Source: Caballeronia sp. TF1N1 (GTDB taxonomy: Bacteria; Pseudomonadota; Gammaproteobacteria; Burkholderiales; Burkholderiaceae). Taken from it: a DNA stretch of 64,000 nucleotides. This document shows, piece after piece, positions 25,661-34,564 of the stretch. The translations under genes were made by a program, and so were the position numbers. Location: positions 186,001 through 250,000 of the forward strand of contig NZ_CP084628.1 in NCBI RefSeq assembly GCF_022878925.1, given 5' to 3'. The notes under the pieces were generated by a model, which was not told where the DNA came from, made no database searches, and saw only the letters and a list, made by a program, of their open reading frames with translations. How positions within the stretch are numbered: position 1 is the first letter of the stretch; the number at the start of each line of letters is the position of its first letter.

Positions 25661-27934
25661 ATGACATTCAGTCCATCTAAACGAAGTTTCATCAAGACGT
25701 CGCTTGGCACCGCCGCTTCCGCCGCCGTGCTTTCGACGTTCCCGCCTGCTATTCGGCGCGCGCTCGCCATCGACGCGAACAATGTCACCGGCACGATCAG
25801 GGACGTTCAGCACGTCGTGTTGCTGATGCTGGAAAACCGCTCGTTCGACAGCTATTTCGGCACTTTCAAGGGCGTGCGCGGTTATGGCGACCGCTTTGCC
25901 ATTCCCTCGCCGAACGGCGCAAACGTCTTCTATCAGAACTACACGAGTTCCGGCTCGACGAGCACGCTGATTCCCTATCATCTCGACGAGTCGAAAGGCA
26001 ACGCACTGCGCGCGGGCAGCACACCGCATACGTGGTCCGACTCGCAGGCCGCATGGGACAACGGCCGCATGGCCGCATGGCCGACCGCGAAGAAGCCCTT
26101 GTCGATGGGCTATTACGAAACGGTCGAAGTGCCCTTTCATCGCGCGCTCGCGGACGCCTTCACGCTGTGCGATTCGTATCACTGCGGCATGCACACCGGC
26201 ACGATTGCAAACCGTCTCTTCTACTGGACCGGCACGAACGGTCCCAACGGTTTGAGTCCGTCGACCAACGCGCCGGTCAAGGTGGCCGCATTGAACAACG
26301 AGTTCAATGGCGGCAATGACATTGGCTCGTCGTCAACCGGCTGGACCTGGACGACCTATGCGGACCGTCTGCAAAACGCGGGCGTGAGCTGGAAGGTGTA
26401 TCAAAGCCTCATCGACAATTTCGGCTGCAACGAGATGATGAGCTTTCGCCACTGGCGCACCGCAATCGAGCAGATGCCCGCCGCACGGCGACCGGTGTAC
26501 GTGGCGAACACGGACATCACGCAACCCGTGACGGCGGCGGGCGCGTTCTACGATTCATCGATCGACGACGCCCTGAGTCCGCTCGCGAAAGGCTTCGGAA
26601 ACACCATGCCACAGGGCTTTCTCGAAACGTTTCGCGACGACATCCAGAAGGGCACGCTGCCTGCCGTATCGTGGATCATCCCGCCGTCCGTATATAGCGA
26701 GCATCCCGGTCCGTCGAGTCCCACGCAAGGCGGCTGGTACGTGCAGGAAGTGCTCGATGCGCTGACCGCGAACCCGGATGTGTGGAGCAAGACCGTGCTG
26801 CTCGTCAATTACGACGAGAACGATGGCTTCTTCGATCACCTTCCGCCGCCGAGCGCGCCGTCGCACGCAAGCGATGGCACGCTTGCGGGTGCGAGCACCT
26901 TGTCCGACACCGACATGGCGGTGGAATATCACAACTTCGCGCCGGCAACGAGCAATCAGCCGAAGACCGACGGACGACCTTACGGCCCCGGCCCGCGCGT
27001 GCCGATGTGGGTGATTTCGCCGTGGAGCCGTGGCGGCTTTGTGAACTCGCAGGTCTTCGATCACACCTCGACGCTCATGTTCCTCGAAAAGCGCTTCGGC
27101 GTGACCGAACCGCAGATCAGCAGCTATCGGCGTGCGATTTGCGGCGACCTAACCTCGTGCTTCAACTTCGTCAATCCGAACGATGCCGCGCTGCCGACGC
27201 TCTCCGGGCGCACGACGAAGGACTCGGCCGATGCGCTCGCCAAGTCGCAGGCGGCGGCATCCGCGATCCAGGCGCAGTCCGTGACGGCGAGTTCGCCGTT
27301 GCCCGCGCAGGCTACCGGTACACGTCCGTCGCGCGCCTTGCCTTACGAGCTGCACACGACCGCGCATGTGAACGCCAACGCAAGCACGGTCGCGCTCGAA
27401 TTCGCGAATGGCAGCACGAACAACGCGGGCGCGGTGTTTCATGTGTACGACAGAAACCATCTCGAACTCGTGCCGCGCCGCTTCGTCGTGGAGGCCGGCA
27501 AGTCGCTGACGGGAACGTGGACCGTGCCTGCCAGCGATGCGGGGCGATACGATCTGTGGGTGCTTGGACCCAATGGTTACCACCGCGAGTTTGCGGGCAA
27601 TCTGAAGGAAGTGAGCGCATCCGCGAATGCCGAGATTCAGGTTTGCTATCAGCCGTGCGATACGTCGCTCGTCAGCGTGAAGCTCTACAACCGCGGCAAT
27701 CAGTCGTGCACGTTCACGACGGCAGCGCTGGCCTATCTCACGAATGGTCCGTGGGTCACGACGGTGGCTGCGAATTCGGTGGTCGAAGTGACCTGGCCAA
27801 TTGCCGATAGCGGCAACTGGTACGACTTCATGGTCACGTGCAGCGGTCTGAACGCGTTCAAGCGACGCTTCGCGGGACGTGTGGAGAATGGCAAGGACCT
27901 CGTTTCCGATCCGGCCATGGGGATGGCTTCTTAA
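25661..27934 (+). CDS. phospholipase C, phosphocholine-specific type, Tat-exported
   Basis: A 757-residue secreted phosphoesterase. The N-terminus has K-R-S-F-I-K (7-12) and a hydrophobic run, fitting a twin-arginine signal with a Lys-Arg pair. The catalytic segment E-N-R-S-F-D-S-Y-F-G is at 58-67, and the length and two C-terminal repeat-like beta domains (about 540-750) match the bacterial PlcH/PlcN family. It should hydrolyse phosphatidylcholine or sphingomyelin outside the cell and release choline or phosphate. A small lipoprotein gene precedes it; no PlcR-like chaperone is adjacent. Confidence 0.9.
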   Translation: MTFSPSKRSFIKTSLGTAASAAVLSTFPPAIRRALAIDANNVTGTIRDVQHVVLLMLENRSFDSYFGTFKGVRGYGDRFAIPSPNGANVFYQNYTSSGSTSTLIPYHLDESKGNALRAGSTPHTWSDSQAAWDNGRMAAWPTAKKPLSMGYYETVEVPFHRALADAFTLCDSYHCGMHTGTIANRLFYWTGTNGPNGLSPSTNAPVKVAALNNEFNGGNDIGSSSTGWTWTTYADRLQNAGVSWKVYQSLIDNFGCNEMMSFRHWRTAIEQMPAARRPVYVANTDITQPVTAAGAFYDSSIDDALSPLAKGFGNTMPQGFLETFRDDIQKGTLPAVSWIIPPSVYSEHPGPSSPTQGGWYVQEVLDALTANPDVWSKTVLLVNYDENDGFFDHLPPPSAPSHASDGTLAGASTLSDTDMAVEYHNFAPATSNQPKTDGRPYGPGPRVPMWVISPWSRGGFVNSQVFDHTSTLMFLEKRFGVTEPQISSYRRAICGDLTSCFNFVNPNDAALPTLSGRTTKDSADALAKSQAAASAIQAQSVTASSPLPAQATGTRPSRALPYELHTTAHVNANASTVALEFANGSTNNAGAVFHVYDRNHLELVPRRFVVEAGKSLTGTWTVPASDAGRYDLWVLGPNGYHREFAGNLKEVSASANAEIQVCYQPCDTSLVSVKLYNRGNQSCTFTTAALAYLTNGPWVTTVAANSVVEVTWPIADSGNWYDFMVTCSGLNAFKRRFAGRVENGKDLVSDPAMGMAS

Positions 27935-27946
27935 CGTGCATGAGCG

Positions 27947-27977
27947 GGTCCGTGTCGTCTCGACGATGACGCGGACC
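27947..27977. terminator. hairpin between convergent genes, candidate bidirectional terminator
   Basis: A 13-bp stem (GGTCCGTGTCGTC with GATGACGCGGACC, two G-T pairs) encloses a five-base loop. It lies 12 bases after the phospholipase stop and just past the end of the convergent DUF3253 gene. No strong T-run is present. Confidence 0.5.
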
Positions 27978-27988
27978 GCTTACGCTCT

Positions 27989-28267
27989 TTATGCCGATAC
28001 CGGAAAAGCCGGCCCGCGCCGCAAGCGAATGGGCCCTTGACCCATTGCATCGGGGTCCAGCGTAACGCCCCCTTGTGTGATCAGCACTTTGCCTTCACGC
28101 GCCATTTGCGCGGCTACGTCCCTGACCGAAGGCATCAGCGCGCGCCATCCATCTTCGTCGCTCACTAGATTGCGTGCCACATCCGATGGACAAATGGAAG
28201 AAGTCGCCGCACGTCCGCCAAGCAAATCCAGCGCGCAATTTTCGATGTCCCGCGTAGATACGCTCAT
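27989..28267 (-). CDS. DUF3253 family protein (92 aa)
   Basis: Small winged-helix-like protein with S-I-C-P-S-D-V-A-R, then D-G-W-R-A-L-M-P-x-V-R and G-P-I-R-L-R-R-G near the end, the pattern of the DUF3253 family. Its ATG (28267-28265) shares one base with the stop of the upstream shikimate-dehydrogenase-like gene (TGATG), so it is translationally coupled to it. Function unknown; no catalytic motif is apparent. Confidence 0.75.
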   Translation of the reverse strand: MSVSTRDIENCALDLLGGRAATSSICPSDVARNLVSDEDGWRALMPSVRDVAAQMAREGKVLITQGGVTLDPDAMGQGPIRLRRGPAFPVSA

Positions 28268-29238
28268 CACGCAACCGGGCGCGCAGGCGCCGGCTTGCCC
28301 GCTTCCGCCGCGATCCGGCATAGCTCATCGAACGCAGGTCCACGCGACGGAATCTCGACATGGAACACTTCGGCCATCACGCGTGTCCAGCCGTAGATGA
28401 AGTAAGTCCACCCGTCTTCTATCTGCAATTGCTTTTGAAGCGCCTGCGCACGCGCCTGTTCGAGAAAGACCAGATCGCCGCGGTAATTCAGCTCCCAAAC
28501 CACGGCGCGTTCCGGGAACACGGCTGCGTCGCTGAGCGGCGAACCTGGCGCGTCCTTGCCAAGTCCCGTCGCATTGATCACCAACGCGCCCGGCGACATT
28601 CGCGCGAGCACCGCGTCATTGTCCTTTGCGTCCTGCACGAGCACGTACTCGCATGCAACGCCAGCGCCGACCTCTCGATGAATCCGCTCGATCTCCTCGA
28701 GCCGCGCCGCGGAACGGTCCGATACGATCACCTTCGACGGCCGATTCGCGCCACGGCCTGGTTGCATCAGATGCCATGTCATCGCAATGGTCGAGCCGCC
28801 CGCGCCCATCGAGAACGCTTCCGCGCCCGTCGTTGCGAAATGCTGTTGGGGCAGGAAGCCATCGAGCGCGAAGCCGGAAGTGATCGGGTCCTTGGCGTGA
28901 CAGACGAACTTGCCATTGCGCTTGGAGAGGCAACTCGTTTCGCTCATCATGAGCGCGTGAGGATCGATCTCATCGAAGAGATCGCGGCATGCAGCGTACA
29001 AGTCGATCTTGTGCGTGGTGACGAGCGCGCCAACCGACAAGGGATCGTCACGCAAGAACTCGACGGCTTCGCGATACGCATTCGCCGACGAATGCGGCTC
29101 GAAATCGATACCCTTCATCTCGACATTGCCGAGCCCGAGATGTCTTGCCCATGCGGGAAACACGCGCATGATCGAACTTTGCGCGGTCGTCACGCCGATG
29201 AAGTAAAACGTCGGCCGTTGCGCGGCTTGGTAACTCAT
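28267..29238 (-). CDS. shikimate dehydrogenase-family protein
   Basis: A 323-residue protein longer than AroE. The N-terminal substrate domain has V-T-T-H-K (73-77) at the place of the catalytic V-T-x-P-x-K Lys, and the NAD(P)-binding domain has G-A-G-G-S-T (145-150) with I-N-A-T-G-L-G-K later. The usual N-T-D-x-x-G is replaced by D-P-I-T-S-G. Co-translation with a cupin phosphoglucose isomerase (four-base ATGA overlap) argues for a carbohydrate-related substrate rather than biosynthetic shikimate; this is inference. Confidence 0.78.
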   Translation of the reverse strand: MSYQAAQRPTFYFIGVTTAQSSIMRVFPAWARHLGLGNVEMKGIDFEPHSSANAYREAVEFLRDDPLSVGALVTTHKIDLYAACRDLFDEIDPHALMMSETSCLSKRNGKFVCHAKDPITSGFALDGFLPQQHFATTGAEAFSMGAGGSTIAMTWHLMQPGRGANRPSKVIVSDRSAARLEEIERIHREVGAGVACEYVLVQDAKDNDAVLARMSPGALVINATGLGKDAPGSPLSDAAVFPERAVVWELNYRGDLVFLEQARAQALQKQLQIEDGWTYFIYGWTRVMAEVFHVEIPSRGPAFDELCRIAAEAGKPAPARPVA

Positions 29239-29882
29239 CGCGCCGCTCCTTCGGCACGCGTGCCGCGCGCGATCAGCGCTTCCACGTCGGCTTGCGAACG
29301 CTCGCGATACGCAGGATTCGCTTCGCTGCGCCAGCCGCCCTGACCGTCATCGACGATACGCAAGCGCATGCCGCCCGCTTGTTCGATGATCGCGTAGTCC
29401 TGCCCCGAATCCGCCGGATAGCAGAACAGCATCACGAAGTCTTCCGCGCCCGTGTTGACGGAACGATGAATCCAGCGCGGCGGCACGTAGCACACGGTAT
29501 GCGCGTGTATTTCGACGATGCGTGTCTCTCCGTCCGGCGACTCCATCGACATGAGCCCGTCGCCCTTCAGACCAAAATACAACTCCGGCCGGTCGATGTT
29601 CGCGTGAATATGCCCGCGCGTCATGAAGTATTCGCGGCCGACCTTCCCTGGCGACATGCGCGTGACGCCGGTGATGAGGTCGCCCGGCTGATCGCTTGGG
29701 CGATGATCGGTCACGTCGTACACGACATCCTTGCCGCGAGCGGAAGCCAGCGCGTCGAAGGCGGCTGCATCGGCGTACAAGCCGGCGAGATCGTCGAGGC
29801 GCTTCTGGTAGCGCGTGCCCGTGCCTTCCATCAGCCCGGTATTCAGGTTCACATCGAATGAGCGCGGTTCAGGCCATTGCAT
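29235..29882 (-). CDS. cupin-type glucose-6-phosphate isomerase
   Basis: A 215-residue cupin. The metal-binding set R-G-H-I-H-A-N with His91 and His93, Glu100 in R-P-E-L-Y-F-G, and His139 corresponds to the archaeal/bacterial cupin phosphoglucose isomerases, which interconvert glucose 6-phosphate and fructose 6-phosphate. GGAGA precedes the ATG. It overlaps the shikimate-dehydrogenase-like gene by four bases. Because most bacteria already carry the classical Pgi, a specialised catabolic role on another sugar is possible. Confidence 0.8.
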   Translation of the reverse strand: MQWPEPRSFDVNLNTGLMEGTGTRYQKRLDDLAGLYADAAAFDALASARGKDVVYDVTDHRPSDQPGDLITGVTRMSPGKVGREYFMTRGHIHANIDRPELYFGLKGDGLMSMESPDGETRIVEIHAHTVCYVPPRWIHRSVNTGAEDFVMLFCYPADSGQDYAIIEQAGGMRLRIVDDGQGGWRSEANPAYRERSQADVEALIARGTRAEGAAR

Positions 29883-29935
29883 GAGCCATCTCCAAGGAAG
29901 GTTGGAAAAGCGGAAGGGTCAATGCTAACTTAAGT

Positions 29936-29966
29936 GGCGTCATGCGTGACCGTGACGCATGACGCC
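29936..29966. terminator. strong hairpin between AraC-family gene and the isomerase operon
   Basis: A perfect 12-bp inverted repeat (GGCGTCATGCGT with ACGCATGACGCC) encloses a seven-base loop and starts two bases after the AraC-gene stop on the minus strand. No T-run follows, so it may be a terminator, an RNA processing or attenuation site, or a protein-binding palindrome in front of the isomerase gene 54 bases away. Confidence 0.5.
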
Positions 29967-29967
29967 G

Positions 29968-30924
29968 TCACGCAATCGACTTCGGCAAGCGCGGATTGCG
30001 CTGCAACGAAGGCGAGCGCTCGGTGATACGCGGCCCGGCGTGCGCCTCGGCAACATCACCGGCTGCGAATTGTCTTCGATAAGCGACGGGCGTGAGGTCC
30101 TTCATCGCCTTGAATTGCCGGTTGAAGTTGGCGACATTCGGAAACCCGGAGCGCGCCGCGACGACGGACACCGGCGCGGACGTATGCGCGAGCATGCGGC
30201 AGGCATGTCCGATTCTGACCCGCGCGATGTATCGTCCGACGCTCTCGCCCATGTGCTGCTCGAAGTAGCGCGCAAGCGAACGTTCCGACACGTTGGCCGC
30301 CTCGCAAAGCTCGGAAAGACGCAGCGGTTCGGCAAAGCGCGAGTCGATCATCGAGAGTACGCGGTTGATGCGTTCCGGTTCGTGACCCGAAGGACCGTCC
30401 GTACGCTCACTGAACGCAGCAGGCGATGCAAGCGGTCGACCAGGCGCTTCCGCCAGCGAACAAAGCACGTTCAGCGCGGCGGCCAGGCGTTCGCGAGGCG
30501 CGTTGCAAAGCAGCTTGTCGAGTTGCGTGCGCATCGCGGCGCCGACTTCCTCACCGAACGCCAGTCCGCACGCTGCTCGGCGCAAGAGGTCGCGCAAGGG
30601 TGTGTATTCGGGGCAGACATCCGCGAGCCGCCGCGCCCATTCGCCACTGAACCAGATCACGATGGCGACCTGAGGCACGCTCGAATCGATCGAACGGTTC
30701 GACGCCCACGTATGCGGGAGATTCGGTGGCACGAGCACCAGATCCGCGTCGGAATAACCCTCGATCGAATCGCCGATATAACGCTTGCCGTGGCTGTTGA
30801 GCGTGAGCGTCAACTCGTATTCGGGATGATGGTGCCATTCGAAAGGAATGCGCGGCAGACGCCGGTGGTAAACCCTCACCGAACATTCATCACCGAATTC
30901 GACGTGTTCGTATGCGGGTTTCAT
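29968..30924 (-). CDS. AraC family transcriptional regulator with cupin sensor domain
   Basis: A 318-residue regulator. The N-terminal cupin contains [12 protein letters not shown] and P-P-N-L-P-H-T-W. The C-terminal two-helix-turn-helix domain (about 190-290) has [19 protein letters not shown] and [16 protein letters not shown]. It is transcribed toward the isomerase operon (27989-29882) and divergently from the DUF1479 gene, so either could be its target. Confidence 0.88.
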   Translation of the reverse strand: MKPAYEHVEFGDECSVRVYHRRLPRIPFEWHHHPEYELTLTLNSHGKRYIGDSIEGYSDADLVLVPPNLPHTWASNRSIDSSVPQVAIVIWFSGEWARRLADVCPEYTPLRDLLRRAACGLAFGEEVGAAMRTQLDKLLCNAPRERLAAALNVLCSLAEAPGRPLASPAAFSERTDGPSGHEPERINRVLSMIDSRFAEPLRLSELCEAANVSERSLARYFEQHMGESVGRYIARVRIGHACRMLAHTSAPVSVVAARSGFPNVANFNRQFKAMKDLTPVAYRRQFAAGDVAEAHAGPRITERSPSLQRNPRLPKSIA

Positions 30925-31019
30925 GGCAGAAGACGCGAAGAAGTTGTCCGGATGGTATCACTTCTGCAGGCGTGATCGGCCTATTCTGCCGGTATGGCAA
31001 AACCCATACGGAGACAACC

Positions 31020-32264
31020 ATGGCACTTGAAATCGACGATTTGCCGGCAACCATCCGGCAAGCCAAACGAGCGCTTCGCAAGCGGCTGCCGAACTATCGC
31101 GAAGTCTTCGCCGAAGTGGAAGAAGCAATCCGCGCCGAGGCCAGCGAGATTGCCGAGCGACGTAATCGCGGCGAGAACGTCATTCCTGAAGTCCAGTTCT
31201 CCGAGATCGCGCAGCAGCGCGTGAGCGCGGAGCAGATCGCACTCATCAAGTCGCGTGGTGCGTGCGTGATCCGCAATGTGTTCGAAGCATCGATCGTCGA
31301 ACAATGGGACCGCGATATCGCGGAGTATGTCGAGCGCAACGACCTCGATACGCGACTGCAGAACCGCGCCGAGGACAAATACTTCGGCCAGCTCGCCTCG
31401 AGCAAGCCGCAGATTTACGGCGTGTACTGGTCGAAGCCGCAGGTGCTGGCACGGCAGGCGCCTTCCTTGACTGCGGCGCGCTTGTTCCTCAACCGCTTGT
31501 GGCGCGTCGAGAGCGAAGGCCGCGTTCATTTCGATCCCGAGCGCGTGCCGGTGTATGCCGACCGCATGCGCCGACGTCCGCCCGGCTCCGAGTCGTTGGG
31601 TCTGTCCGCGCATTGCGACGGCGGCTCGGTCGAACGATGGATCGAAGCAAATTTCCGCAAGGTGTACCGGCATGTGTTCGACGGCAACTGGCGTCAATAT
31701 GACCCATTCGACGCCGCGTTCCGGCCGGATGTCGAGGAGATCGCGTCGCCCGCGGTGTGCTCCATGTTCCGCACGTTTCAAGGATGGACCGCGCTCACGC
31801 CGCAAGGTCCGGGCGACGGCACGTTGCAGCTCGTGCCGATTGCGAACTCGATGGCGTATATCCTGTTGCGCGCCCTTCAGGACGATGTCGCCGACGACGA
31901 CCTGTGCGGCGCCATGCCCGGCCGCGCGCTTTCCATCAAGCCCGAATTTCATGCACCGCTTTTCGAAGCGTTGTCTTCGATCCCGCACATGCAGGCGGGC
32001 GACACCGTCTTCTGGCACAGCGACGTGATCCACGCCGTGGAAGACGCGCATCGCGGCGCGGGCTACAGCAACGTGATGTATATCGCTTCGGCGCCTGCGT
32101 GCGCCAAGAACGACGAATATCTCAAGCGCCAATTGCCCGCTTTCCTCGAAGGCAGAAGCCCGCCCGACTTTCCCGCCGATCACTTCGAGGTCGACTTCGT
32201 CGGACGCGCCACGATGCAAGACCTGACGCCGCTCGGCAAAGCGCAACTCGGGTTCGATCTTTAA
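31020..32264 (+). CDS. DUF1479 family protein (YbiU-like, Fe(II)/2-oxoglutarate oxygenase fold)
   Basis: A 414-residue protein of the DUF1479/YbiU family. H-C-D at 198-200 and the later H-A-V-E-D-A-H-R-G segment fit the metal-binding elements of an iron/2-oxoglutarate oxygenase fold. CGGAGACAACC directly before the ATG at 31020 fixes the start; the frame is open back to 30912, inside the divergent AraC gene. Cytoplasmic. Substrate unknown. It shares a 95-base promoter region with the AraC regulator. Confidence 0.8.
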   Translation: MALEIDDLPATIRQAKRALRKRLPNYREVFAEVEEAIRAEASEIAERRNRGENVIPEVQFSEIAQQRVSAEQIALIKSRGACVIRNVFEASIVEQWDRDIAEYVERNDLDTRLQNRAEDKYFGQLASSKPQIYGVYWSKPQVLARQAPSLTAARLFLNRLWRVESEGRVHFDPERVPVYADRMRRRPPGSESLGLSAHCDGGSVERWIEANFRKVYRHVFDGNWRQYDPFDAAFRPDVEEIASPAVCSMFRTFQGWTALTPQGPGDGTLQLVPIANSMAYILLRALQDDVADDDLCGAMPGRALSIKPEFHAPLFEALSSIPHMQAGDTVFWHSDVIHAVEDAHRGAGYSNVMYIASAPACAKNDEYLKRQLPAFLEGRSPPDFPADHFEVDFVGRATMQDLTPLGKAQLGFDL

Positions 32265-32325
32265 AGCTCATGAGTCGTCGATAACACGGGCGCACGCCAT
32301 CGCAACCAGGACCGAATAAAAGCCT

Positions 32326-33447
32326 TCAAATCCGCTTCCACTGCCCGTACTTCGCCACCTGCGATTCATCGAAGGAGAAACCGAGACCCGGCGCGTCGTG
32401 CAGCTTGACGCGCCCGTTCTCATGCGACAACTGGCGGTCCACCAGACGGCGGAAGTTGAGCACCTGATCGTCCCAGAAATATTCGACGTAGCGCGCGTTC
32501 GGCGTGGCAGCAACGAGCGGCGCGTGCAGGTCGTGGAACCAGTGCGGACACATCACGACGCCATGACTTGCCGCCGTCGCCGCGATCTTGCGCCATTCAG
32601 TAATGCCGCCGCACACGGCCGCATCCGATTGCAGAATCGCGGCCGCGCCCTGGTCGAGCAATTCCTTGTGATACCAGCGGCCATAGCCGATCTCGCCCGT
32701 CGCCACTGGAATGCGCGTGGCTTTCGCAAGCCTCGCGTGATTGTCGACATCGTCTGGCGAAAAGGGCTCTTCGATGAAGTACGGATCGTATTGCTCGATG
32801 CGGCGCACATGCTGCAAGGCCTGCGTGAGATCGGTCCAGCCGTTGTTCATGTCGATCATCAGTTCGACGTCGGGCCCGACGGCTTCGCGTGCCGCTTTTA
32901 CGCGCCGCTCCTCTTCCTGCGGCGACAAACGCCCGCCTTTCATCTTCACCGCCCGAAAACCCATCTCCACATAGCCGGCCATTTCCTCGCCGAGCTTTTC
33001 TGGTGTCTTGCCGTCGAGATAGTAGCCACCGCTCGCGTACGCCGGCACGCTTTCGAGCTCGTTCGCGCCGAGATATTTGTGCAAGGCCACGCCATGCGTG
33101 CGCGCGTTGAGATCCCACAGCGCGACATCGAGAATGGACAGCGCACGCATCACGGTGCCCGCGCGTCCTTGCAACAGCGCTTCGTTATACATCGTCTGCC
33201 AGAGTCCTTCCACAGCGTACGAGTCGCGGCCGATCAGCACCGGCGCGAGCAACTGCTCCACCGCCACGGTCAGCAATTCGCCCGCTGCGCTGCCGATATA
33301 GCAAAAGCCGATGCCTTCGACGCCATCGGTGGAGCGCACCTTGACGAGGCCGTAATGACGCGTGGACACCGTGCGCGTCGAAAAGGACGTGACGCGATCG
33401 AGCGGCACCGCGGCCGCGCATACGGCGATGGATTCGATGATAGGCAT
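32326..33447 (-). CDS. enolase-superfamily (mandelate racemase subgroup) sugar-acid dehydratase or lactone cycloisomerase
   Basis: A 373-residue enzyme with the complete mandelate-racemase active site: base K-M-K (Lys168, Lys170), metal ligands Asp199, Glu226 and Glu252, and the Asp275-His302 dyad. Such enzymes remove the alpha proton of a sugar acid; relatives are galactarate, talarate or glucarate dehydratases and galactarolactone cycloisomerase. GGGAGA precedes the ATG. It is divergent from the LysR gene, and a shared motif lies 78 bases before its start, placing it in the hexuronate/aldarate regulon. Which reaction it performs is not decided by sequence. Confidence 0.82.
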   Translation of the reverse strand: MPIIESIAVCAAAVPLDRVTSFSTRTVSTRHYGLVKVRSTDGVEGIGFCYIGSAAGELLTVAVEQLLAPVLIGRDSYAVEGLWQTMYNEALLQGRAGTVMRALSILDVALWDLNARTHGVALHKYLGANELESVPAYASGGYYLDGKTPEKLGEEMAGYVEMGFRAVKMKGGRLSPQEEERRVKAAREAVGPDVELMIDMNNGWTDLTQALQHVRRIEQYDPYFIEEPFSPDDVDNHARLAKATRIPVATGEIGYGRWYHKELLDQGAAAILQSDAAVCGGITEWRKIAATAASHGVVMCPHWFHDLHAPLVAATPNARYVEYFWDDQVLNFRRLVDRQLSHENGRVKLHDAPGLGFSFDESQVAKYGQWKRI

Positions 33448-33525
33448 GGCTGTCTCCCTGTATTGTCGTCAAGAACCGCAAGAACGAGTCTGATGACATG
33501 CGCGCCGCAGAAGAAGTATCCTTTG

Positions 33526-33549
33526 GCTTCTTCAAACCCAAAATTTTTT
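33526..33549 (-). promoter_or_regulatory. copy C of the sugar-acid regulon motif
   Basis: Read on the minus strand this is a run of A and T followed by GGGTTTGAAGAAGCC. It matches the TTTGAAGCAAG half of the copies at 34470 and 36402, in the same orientation relative to the enolase-family gene, 78 bases before its ATG and adjacent to the LysR gene. Confidence 0.5.
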
Positions 33550-33553
33550 ATCG

Positions 33554-34456
33554 ATGGACTCGCGCTATCTACAGAGCTTCGTGTTCGTCGTCGAACTGGG
33601 TTCGATCGCGGAAGCCGCGCGCAGGCTCGATCTGACGCCCGCCGCCGTCGCGCAACGCGTCAAGATGCTGGAAGCCGAACTCGGCGCCACGCTCGTGCGT
33701 CGCTCGGGCCGCACGGTGGGCGCGACGGAAGCCGGCGAGCGCATTCTCGCGCGGGCGCGAGCGGTGCTGCACGACATTCGCGACTTGCGTTCGGACATCG
33801 AGGACACGGATCAATTAGGCGGTCAACTGCGTCTTGGCGGCATGGCGACGATGATGGGCAGCCTCATTCCCGACGCGCTCGCGGTACTGCTCGGTCATCA
33901 TCCGCAGATGGACTTCTACCTGGAGCCGGGCACGTCGCTCGATCTTTATCGCAAGGTGACGGCAGGCGATCTCGATGCCGCCGTGATCGCGCAACCGCTT
34001 TTCAATCTCCCGAAAAGCTGCGACTGGCATACGTTTCGCACGGAGCCGCTCGTGCTTCTGACGCCCGCCGCGATGAACGTCAACGACGTCCACGCCACCT
34101 TGCTTTCAGAACCCTTCATTCGCTACGACCGTAACGTGGTCGGCGGCCAACTCGCGGATGCGTATTTACGGCAGCAAGGCATCAAGCCGAATCAGCGCTG
34201 CGAACTCGATGGCCTCGCGGCCATCGCCACGCTGGTCGATCGCGGGCTGGGCGTCTCGCTCGTGCCGGACTGGGCGCCGCACGAGTATCCGGGCATTTCC
34301 GTGCGCAAGTGGGCGCTGCCCAATGCCGCGCCCAAGCGTCTCGTCGGCTTGTTATGGGGACGTTCATGCGCGCGCATCCGGCTCGTGCAGGCGTTTCTCG
34401 GTGCGGCGGACTCTATCGAACGGACGCGGCACGGGTCGGGCAAACCGAAGCAATAG
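33554..34456 (+). CDS. LysR family transcriptional regulator
   Basis: A 300-residue LysR-type regulator. The HTH is S-I-A-E-A-A-R-R-L-D-L-T-P-A-A-V-A-Q-R-V-K-M-L-E-A-E-L-G in the first 45 residues, followed by a type-2 periplasmic-binding effector domain. The start lies four bases after a copy of the shared motif and faces away from the enolase-family gene, the usual LysR arrangement. Most likely the activator of the surrounding sugar-acid genes, with a sugar acid or its keto-deoxy derivative as effector (inferred). Confidence 0.88.
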   Translation: MDSRYLQSFVFVVELGSIAEAARRLDLTPAAVAQRVKMLEAELGATLVRRSGRTVGATEAGERILARARAVLHDIRDLRSDIEDTDQLGGQLRLGGMATMMGSLIPDALAVLLGHHPQMDFYLEPGTSLDLYRKVTAGDLDAAVIAQPLFNLPKSCDWHTFRTEPLVLLTPAAMNVNDVHATLLSEPFIRYDRNVVGGQLADAYLRQQGIKPNQRCELDGLAAIATLVDRGLGVSLVPDWAPHEYPGISVRKWALPNAAPKRLVGLLWGRSCARIRLVQAFLGAADSIERTRHGSGKPKQ

Positions 34457-34469
34457 TCACGTCCGGAAG

Positions 34470-34496
34470 CAAGAAGTTCTATGGTTTGAAGCAAGC
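34470..34496 (+). promoter_or_regulatory. copy A of the sugar-acid regulon motif
   Basis: CAAGAA, nine bases, then TTTGAAGCAAGC. It aligns without gaps to the copy at 36402 (21 of 27 identical) and ends 68 bases before the dehydratase ATG. Probably a LysR-type binding site. Confidence 0.6.
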
Positions 34497-34564
34497 GCGA
34501 ACGTGTCGCGGCAACGCAAGCCAGCCGCGATAATGCGGACACACCTACAGGAGACGCCAGCAAC

